Shown here piece by piece: positions 56,851 to 64,000 of a stretch of 64,000 bases of DNA. The notes beneath the pieces were generated by a model that worked only from the letters and a program-made list of their open reading frames with translations, was not told the origin of the DNA and searched no databases. Each line of letters opens with the position of its first letter. Position 1 is the first letter of the stretch. Source of the stretch: Seriola aureovittata (lineage: Eukaryota; Chordata; Actinopteri; Carangiformes; Carangidae); NCBI RefSeq assembly GCF_021018895.1, contig NC_079378.1:24851160-24915159 (forward strand), given 5' to 3'. Position numbers and translations under genes: made by a program.

Positions 56851-59800
56851 ACAGTTTCTTGGTTTTGGAAAGTACTTTAATGCAAAAGAGTTAAATGTAA
56901 ATTTTATTTTCACAGCGCCCCCTTCATACACAATGCAGCTCAAGTGCTGTACAAAATAAACAGGGAAAAAAGAATTTCAAAAACTTTAAATATTACAATT
57001 AATTTTAATCTTAATTCAGGAGGTAAAATATTAAACGGTTAAAAAATTATGGAAAACAGCTCCTGCATACAGAGTACTGGCGTCAAATACGACATGGAGA
57101 CCAAAAAGCTTTGCCTCACTGGAAACTTCATGTAAGTTTTTTCAGTATTTCCACAGAAATCGCTTCAGTTTAAAACACAAGCTTCACCCTTAAAGAAAAC
57201 AGGTGCACAAAACATACACCTGACATGTGGAGACATTATGTAATTATGAAGACGCTCCCCTGAAACTTACAGTGTAGTGGAAACATTATTGAGCTGATGT
57301 GACACACTCGGGCTGCAGAAGATTTTCCCACTGAGGCAGAGACACACTTGTCTCTGGCTGGAAGCCATCTTCCTGTAGGTGGACGGCTGCACAGCATCAT
57401 AATGGCTCACAGAGTGAACGTTGCTTTGGTTTTATTGCCCCCTTGTGGTGAGTACAGGCAACTGCTTTTAATGGAGACATTAAATGAAGTGTATGGATGC
57501 ATAAATATAATTCACTTTATAAATAGCGTGTCTCAGGTTGCTTTTAAAAGTATTTAAAGTGATGCGGGGAAAGTAATATTTCACTACAGTGGAGTATTTG
57601 AATCCACCTTCCTCGTCTTTTTAGAGCGTCTCACCTCGCCTCACTTTGTCACTGTGTGTCTTCAAGTTGGGATTCTAGTGATTTATTGGACCCAGAGGTG
57701 TCTTGCTCTAGTTCTGCCTCTCTTCTGTTCTCATTCTGCCTGCACCTGCCATCCTCTAATCATTATTTCCCCCCCCCAAAGGCCAGATCATAAAAGTAGT
57801 AATGATAATGATTTCACTCCTAAGTGGCCAAAGCTTCTGACCCCACTCTGCCCCTGTAAACTTAAAGGGAACTATTTTCTTCTTGAAAAAACTGAGTGTG
57901 TGTGTGTGTGTCACATAATTCAGCTTTCAGAGTGTGAAATATTCTTTCCCTCTCATACTCACAGGTGGATTATTCATTAAATTAAAATCATTAAAACAAA
58001 ACTTTTATTGGAGAAGTTTCTTCCGTGTTTAGAGAGCTGAGTCTTCCCTGTACAGAGTCTGTACAGGTCGGACTCTGAACACAACACCACTGAACTAATT
58101 TCACATGAAGGGCTGTTCATCACAGTAAATCTAGGCCATCACAGCACACACACCTTTCTGAGCTACTGTATCACTGATAATGAATCATTACATCATCCTT
58201 TTATCACCCTGACAGTAAATGATGCACGACTGTCAGTTACTGGACAGATGCAGCTTTAATGTGAGGGCAGGGGGTTGCTGTCTGTGTCTGATTTCCCTGG
58301 ACTTCCCCACACGTGTCAGATGACCAGTTTGATCCGGGAGTATTGAAAGTTGCTTAGTTGTATAATATGCAATGTCAAATAGTTTGCTAATGTGAATACA
58401 GCAGCATTGTTCCTGCCTCCTGACTTCATATTCTGTCCATCTGCAGCCATGTTAATGTAGTTTTGTATGAGCTGCAGGTCTTGAGGTTATATCTTTGCAA
58501 AGCTGTTTAACGTATACGATTTACGATTTGTTTGTCTGTGTCTTTGTGAAATATATTATGCAAAACAAACGGGCTCAACACCAGGGTTTACACCACGAGG
58601 CTCAGACATCATGACTCACAGTGTGCCGACTCATATTTCAGCTTGATTTGATCCAAATAAACTGACAAAACCCTCCACAAGGGTGGCTTGACACACACAC
58701 ACACACACACAAAATAGATCCTGCTTAAAAAACATGAACAGAACTCTCACCATGGCAACAGTGTTGGAAACACAACTTCCTGTCACGTCCAGTCTCTGAA
58801 GCTCTGTCAGACACACTACAGGCTGATTCATGACTGCACAGCTATAAAATATCTGAGCGAGGGTCACATGATGCAAACGACACTCTGTTTGCTGGTCTAA
58901 ATTATGTGAGAATTGATCCAACCGAAGTAGTCGAACAGTTGGAAATAAAATAAAATGAATATTATCCAACAGAATATTGGTTTATATTCTGATACACTGA
59001 ATATGATTCCCCATGGCTTCCTCAATAAAAAGGTGTAAAATGACCTGAGTATATACAGGCGTCCTCTTTGCAGATTAGTAACTTCTGACAGTTAAACGTC
59101 TTGTGAACAGTAACAAACCAGTTTTATTTATTTAGCTCATTCCTGGGACGTTGCTGTGACAAACAGTGAGGACAGGCAGAGCAGCAGCAGGTCAGAATAC
59201 TGATGGTCCAACAACATGACAGCCTGATGCTTTTCAGGAAGTGTGAATCCTACTGACCCAGCTCCTCCCCCCGCACTCTGCAGGATCTGCAACCATGGAC
59301 CTGACAAACACCACAGAGTGACAGCGTTGTACTGGAAGCAATAAAGAACATAAAGCAAAGACTAATTTCAACAACAGAAAATTGTCACATGTAAGAAAAT
59401 CAAATTTAGGAAAATGATCACATAACATAACACGGTTACTCTCTACACAGAGAAAGACAACAGCAATGGATCCACATTATTTGTTTTTATTTAATCAATC
59501 TTGGGACAGCCCGTCCAAACCCACAGAATATTTAATGTCATACAAACTCACACTTTTTTCTTGCGACCACTGAATGATCACCTGCTCTAACAGGCGCCAA
59601 CATTTACATCGTTAATCTGAACTTTAACTGGTCGAATGAGCACAGGGTTTGTGGCTTCATTAAACGTGACGACAGGTGAGTATTCCTTAGAACAACCGCG
59701 TAGAACATCTTCGAGAATTCTCCACATCGGGTTTGGAAAGTTTTAGTAAGTCATTTGCAAATTCCTTCATGCAGTCAGTCGCTCACAGAGCAAGTATTTA

Positions 59801-60270
59801 ACCTTTGTCCTATTGGCTCTCAGTAGTCGTGACAACATCAAGCAGACCAATCACCACACAGGCCAACAGATGTGTCAGGTGCTGCACTTGTTTCACGTCA
59901 CTCTCAAAAGGTTAATGGGGCCCGTGTCTAGGATTAAGCGGCTGACTCTTTGTGGACGGTAAAATACTTGAAATATAAGAACAGGTTGAATTCTGACGTT
60001 TCAGACAGAAATAAACATTTCTTGTCGTGGGACCACAGGAATCTCACAAGAGCACAAACATTCAAAACATTTCAAAGTGCAAAGTTCTTGATGGTACCAG
60101 ACAAATCAATACAGTGACCATCAGCCAACAGTTCTGCTTTTCCAACATTGACAGACGATGTGACCTCGACCGATATTAGCTGATTTCTTATTGAACGGAT
60201 TTGAAGTTTCTTAAGCTGCTTTGGGACTCGTCTTGTTTGTGTGCTTTTAATTGGGTGTAACGATCTGATA
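56851..60270. other. cldn7-npm1 convergent intergenic region
   Basis: About 3.4 kb between the two gene tails. It has short CA/TG repeats, a C10 run near 57769 and a short exon-like ORF at 57049. AATAAA on the minus strand at 59486-59491 could be a distal npm1 poly(A) signal. No recognisable gene is seen. Confidence 0.7.
58691..58711. repeat. (AC)n microsatellite
   Basis: About ten AC units in the cldn7-npm1 intergenic region. Confidence 0.9.
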
Positions 60271-60274
60271 CATT

Positions 60275-60639
60275 TTTATTGTTCCTGCATACAATGCTGC
60301 CAAAAACTAGTGAGAATTTTATTTACACATTTACAATGATGCAAATTTGTAAGTTGGTTCTCTCAGGGTTTATTTAACAAACCAAATTATTTCTCTGCCC
60401 CAGCGAGAGCCTGATGGAGGCGGAAGGACAATGCAGCAGCACAGTGCACCGCCCCCGTCCACGTCACTAACCATCCACTCTTCATACAGGAGGGCAGGTG
60501 GAGCTGGATTACACTTTGAATTCATGACAACTGTGAGGCACTGAGTTTGGCTTCAGAGGGTTTAAGAGGTGCAATGGATATAAACAAGTCATAAAAAGAG
60601 ATAAAAAAAAAAAAAAAAAAAAACTATGGTTATTTAGAC
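60275..60639 (-). terminator. npm1 3'UTR with clustered poly(A) signals
   Basis: On the minus strand AATAAA occurs at about 60373-60378, 60318-60323 and 60283-60288, giving a 3'UTR of roughly 290-390 nt. A poly-A/T tract (60603-60623) lies 17 bases after the stop codon and is transcribed as poly-U. A more distal signal at 59486-59491 is possible. Confidence 0.5.
60603..60623. repeat. A21 homopolymer in npm1 3'UTR
   Basis: Poly-A on the plus strand, so poly-U in the npm1 transcript, 17 bases after its stop codon. Confidence 0.9.
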
Positions 60640-60690
60640 TTATTTAGCATCCTTCACCGTCTGCCTCCACTTCCACATCTCAGCAACAAC
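60640..60690 (-). CDS. npm1: npm1 last coding exon (stop TAA)
   Basis: 51 nt encoding [16 protein letters not shown] and TAA. The two tryptophans are those whose loss in human NPM1 C-terminal frameshifts redirects the protein to the cytoplasm. Confidence 0.95.
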   Translation of the reverse strand, partial: VVAEMWKWRQTVKDAK

Positions 60691-61019
60691 CTAAAGAAAC
60701 ATTAGAAAAAGCAGTTAACTCAAAGGCCCAAACATGAGGCAGATCAAATAAAATCAAAACCCAACCTGCACTTTTTTCTTATGTTCATATTATTTCATTT
60801 GCTCCTCTTAATAAACAAAGAATTCAATGTATTCACTTCAACGTGATTTAAAATCTCAGCCTATGATGCTCTCTAGTGGTGGGATCGATAAATGATCTGA
60901 AAGTAGCAAACTACAATGTTTTATTTTTAACAAACAACATTCCTATCAGAGGCTTGAGTCTACAGACCTTTCCTGTAACATCTGAGTAATGAAAATAAAG
61001 GAAAAAATCTATATTGTGC

Positions 61020-61058
<39 letters not shown>

Positions 61059-64000
61059 CAGTAGAATTTCAACATTTTTTAATCTCAGTAGAGCAGTGAC
61101 TAAATGTGTCTTCCAGTCTGATTCTTGAGATGGAGGGCACATCAGTTTTACAACGCATGTCAGCTATCTATATCTATATCTATGATTGATAGTGACTAAA
61201 GTTTCAAACAGTTTCAGTGGTTGAAATTCAAACAGACTTGGGGAATAAAAAGCATTAGCTGTGCCAAATATGTAAATGGTGACGTGTCCTTTCCAAATTT
61301 ATTAAACTTTTTATCATCAGCTAAAAAAACTCACAACACGAAGTTTCCTGAATCATTTTCCAAGATAATCTAGGACAACAAATGGAGAGCATCTTAAACT
61401 CAGGACTGTACCTTGGCATCTGAGACTTTATAACCATGCTTCAAGAAGTTCTCGAACTTGGGCTGAGCTTTAGGTAATGACACTCCCTGTAGAGAGAAGG
61501 AATTATAATCAATGAGCTGACTTCAATTTTATTTTACCTTTACAAACACAGGAAAAGGAGAAAATAAAAACAAATAGACACAAACCTTCTGCACCGCCTC
61601 CATCAGCTTGGCTTTAATCTCAGGAACAGTCAGATTTGCCTTGGGAGTTGGTGGGGTTTTAGGTGACTTGCCTCCCTTGCCTTTAGGAGTCTGTTCCTAT
61701 GATGAACATAAATATAAAGATTGTTTATTAGAGAGAGAATAGTTGGAATATTACTTTCAAAACAACAGGAGACACCAACAGGCCATTTATGATTATTAAA
61801 AACACTAATATATTGACTACATCCAACATTTGTTAGAGTGAATAAAAAGTCCAGCTGGCGCAAACTAATTATTGAATGAATTACCTGCTTCTTGGCTGGA
61901 GTATTGGGTTTAGAGCTCTTTCCATTCTGAGCAGCGGCGGGCTGTTTGGATGGCGTCGGCTTGGCCTGTGAAAAACACACAACTGTTAGTGAGAGTGCCA
62001 AGCTTCATTCAGCTGGAGCTGCCAGGACTAAAACCTGTCAGTTACCTTAACAGGTGATTCTTCCTCCTCGCTGTCCTCATCCTCATCATCGTCTTCATCA
62101 TCCCTGAAAAAAGGGAAGATTAAATTACATCAAAGACAAAGTAAAGTCACATTTAAATCCACTAACAGGGAATATTTATTTTCTATTGATACTTATTTAG
62201 AACTGCTCTTGATTATTTTAGGCTCGTAGGAGGGAACAACACTTTCTGTATACGTGGGCTGACGCTGTTCAATATGAACGGTTTAAAAACTAATAGAGTA
62301 ATAAACATGGTCGCCAGAGTTATTATCACCATTAATGTAGCTTTATCTTTGGTAAAAGGCTTAAACCTGAAATATGTGCCTGTTTACTGTAATGATGATA
62401 TTCATTAAAATCAGTCCGGTGTCAAAACACAATCCCAGCACCAAAACATGCTCAACTGTTTCAGGTACCAGTACAACTCAGGTAAATGCACGAAATGCAC
62501 AAGTCATTTCCATTGATAGAAAAATCAGGCTGATCTAACCTCACGCTAACATCAGAGGTACAAAGCCAGGTGAATAAAATGCAACATCCACACCCCAGTG
62601 AGGGCTCCGCTCAAGACGACAGTCAAACTACAGCCTCTTCCTGAACCAGTTCAACGACACGTTTAATGTTTAACTGAATCACATCTGAGTTCCACTGTTT
62701 CAGGTCTGTGTTAAAACATTAGTGAGCTGAGTGTTATGAACACTGACACAGGTTTCACTTTATGTTTCCCTCTTCAGCTGCAGAAGACAGTAAAGAAAGA
62801 AAAAAAAAAGAAAAAAATTAAATTTTGTTGTAACTTTGAGAGATATCCTCTTGAATTATCGAACTCAGAACTTCAGACAAACTGTTGATACATTCTTGTA
62901 CGGAGGGAGAATGTGGATTTTGTCACCCGTCTCTTCCCTTGAAAGCTCATCAACACAGAATCCTTACATGGACAATCAACAGGAGAAAAGATTATAGTAA
63001 ACTAAACCTGTGAGTTCTTACAGTCACTTAACACTGGAAAAACTGAACTTATCCTTTAACTTGCACAGAATCTACAATCTAATGAAAGATAACCTTGTTC
63101 TGCTGATGCCTGACATCACGATGAGCAGTGGCACAGTGTAAACAATCACTAAAACAGCTGGAAATTGGAGTGCAGCTGTTAATATTTAAAATATATACTT
63201 TGATGATAAAACTATTTAAAGTACATTTTTAATGTTATATTGTTTTATAAATATCACTGGTTAGTTTTTAGGTAGTGACACTCACTCATCATCCTCATCA
63301 TCTTCATCATCATCATCATCATCTTCGTCCATGTCCATTCTCATTTTTTTCTGGAAGGAAGTAAAAAGTCGGTTATGTCATTTCAATTTTAACAAACTTA
63401 GAAATTAAAACTGCAGAGGATTTAAAACAAACCTGGGACTTGAGGGCGGGAGAGGAAGCAGCTCTTTTCTTTGTTTTGATGTTGATGTCCTCTTCTTCTT
63501 CATCATCTTCGTCATCGTCCTCGTCAAAAGACTGATCGGCTTCCATCACTTTAAGAGCAATTTCAAAACATTAGTCGCGGTTCCTCCATCAAAAGAGCAG
63601 ATATGTAGTGATATGACAAAGTCTGACGTTCCCTTTCCTTAACCTGCATGTCATTATTTCCCATCATCATCAAACACCCTGACGTTCCTGTAACAAATAC
63701 TCACTGACAAGGTGTTGTCCACTGATATGGATCGGACCAGAACCTGCCTTCAGACGGAACACTGCCGGGGGTGTGATGGTGAAACCACCGAGACAAACCT
63801 GCAACAAGCATTGAAACGAGTGAGGCACCTCCACCTGGGCTGTTCATGTTCATCACACCGAGAGAGACGGTAAGAGTTTTCATCAACACACTGAGGACAC
63901 TTCATCAGCACACACACAGGACGTAGTGCACTCACACTTGGCAGGGTAGAGGGCTTCAGAGAAACCAGCGCTGCCTTGATTTTCTGACCCTCGGTGTCTT
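60640..64000 (-). CDS. npm1: Nucleophosmin (partial, 5' exons beyond window)
   Basis: Nine minus-strand exons encode the C-terminal 237 residues: 63936-64000, 63705-63798, 63433-63548, 63286-63350, 62046-62103, 61885-61965, 61586-61696, 61412-61486, 60640-60690. All junctions are GT-AG and in phase. The nucleoplasmin core end is clear ([28 protein letters not shown]), followed by an acidic run (about visible residues 61-73), a basic stretch KTKKRAASS that fits an NLS, a second acidic tract (97-128), a Lys/Pro/Ser-rich linker and the three-helix C-terminal domain ([20 protein letters not shown]). NPM1 is a pentameric nucleolar histone and ribosome-assembly chaperone. Two tryptophans in MWKWR, needed for folding and nucleolar retention in human NPM1, are present; this C-terminal domain separates it from NPM2 and NPM3. 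Teleost copy a or b is not determined. Confidence 0.95.
61021..61057. repeat. (AAT)12 microsatellite
   Basis: AAT repeat within an npm1 intron between the last two coding exons. Confidence 0.95.
61412..61486 (-). CDS. npm1: npm1 C-domain exon, 75 nt
   Basis: Encodes [19 protein letters not shown] and KVSDAK, the second helix region. Phase 0 at both ends, acceptor CTACAG, donor GTACAG. Confidence 0.94.
61586..61696 (-). CDS. npm1: npm1 linker and C-domain exon, 111 nt
   Basis: Encodes [19 protein letters not shown] and then the first C-domain helix [14 protein letters not shown]. The acceptor was placed at CATCATAG before GAACAG because KKQ-EQTPK then lines up with human KKQ-EKTPK; an acceptor six bases further in would also keep frame. 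Confidence 0.9.
61885..61965 (-). CDS. npm1: npm1 linker exon, 81 nt
   Basis: Encodes [19 protein letters not shown] and NTPAKKQ, the flexible basic linker before the C-terminal domain. Acceptor TTTCACAG, donor GTAATT. Confidence 0.92.
62046..62103 (-). CDS. npm1: npm1 exon, second acidic tract (part 2)
   Basis: 58 nt. Encodes [19 protein letters not shown]. The acidic tract thus crosses an intron of about 1.2 kb; the split Glu codon joins the two halves. Confidence 0.92.
62104..63285 (-). other. npm1 intron inside the acidic tract (1.18 kb)
   Basis: Bounded by GTGAGT and TTTCAG on the minus strand. No exon or known repeat is recognised inside it. Confidence 0.85.
63286..63350 (-). CDS. npm1: npm1 exon, second acidic tract (part 1)
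   Basis: 65 nt. Begins [10 protein letters not shown] and continues with Asp/Glu only, encoded by near-pure GAT repeats. Acceptor TTCCAG, donor GTGAGT. Confidence 0.92.
63433..63548 (-). CDS. npm1: npm1 exon, first acidic run and NLS-like segment
   Basis: 116 nt. Encodes MEADQSF, an uninterrupted Asp/Glu run of 13 residues, then [15 protein letters not shown]. The basic segment fits the bipartite nuclear signal of NPM1. Confidence 0.93.
63705..63798 (-). CDS. npm1: npm1 core exon, 94 nt
   Basis: Encodes [20 protein letters not shown] and HISGQHLV, the last strands of the pentamer-forming core. Acceptor TTGCAG, donor GTGAGT; one base of the next codon is at its 3' end. Confidence 0.95.
63936..64000 (-). 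CDS. npm1: npm1 core exon (partial at window edge)
   Basis: Encodes [20 protein letters not shown] of the nucleoplasmin core, equivalent to human exon 3. It ends at donor GTGAGT in phase 0 and continues past position 64000. Confidence 0.9.

Overview
The window is a piece of a vertebrate nuclear genome, almost certainly a spiny-rayed (percomorph) teleost fish. The evidence is GT-AG introns from 0.1 to 19 kb, moderately AT-rich DNA, many CA/GA microsatellites, and interspersed repeat families I associate with fish (tRNA-headed SINEs, Tc1-like relics, short inverted-repeat elements). Bacterial features (operons, CRISPR, ribosome binding sites) do not apply.

Three protein-coding genes can be reconstructed exon by exon. 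(1) fgf11, plus strand, 522-32785: five coding exons, 247 aa, an intracellular fibroblast growth factor homologous factor (FHF). (2) cldn7, plus strand, 53105-55975: four coding exons, 207 aa, a tight-junction claudin ending in a PDZ-binding tail. (3) npm1, minus strand, 60640 to beyond 64000: nine exons visible; the C-terminal 237 residues of nucleophosmin are here and the first exons lie beyond the right edge. All junctions are GT-AG and in phase. The genes act in unrelated processes (sodium-channel modulation, epithelial junctions, nucleolar chaperoning), so the layout is conserved neighbourhood, not a pathway. cldn7 and npm1 converge tail to tail.

Layout: 1-521 upstream flank of fgf11; 715-19841 giant intron 1, with SINE pieces, a solo LTR, several inverted-repeat-type elements, a compound CA minisatellite and an orphan 80-codon ORF with a PCNA-binding-like motif; 19953-21337 intron 2; 21442-32350 intron 3; 32786 to about 53 kb fgf11 3'UTR and intergenic DNA, with a LINE relic, a Tc1 relic, SINE copies, a complete short inverted-repeat element and a promoter-like island near 41.3-41.8 kb; 53-56 kb cldn7; 56-60.6 kb convergent intergenic DNA; 60.6-64 kb npm1.

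The most interesting unexplained items are the PIP-box ORF with tandem TCATGTGA boxes next to a solo LTR (12.45-12.95 kb), a possible divergent promoter with a clean first exon on the minus strand (41.34-41.83 kb), a CpG/TATA/splice-donor cluster inside fgf11 intron 1 (3.05-3.30 kb), and Grainyhead-type and E-box sites around cldn7. Names of repeat families rest on memory of fish repeats and on cross-matches inside the window; no database search was possible.
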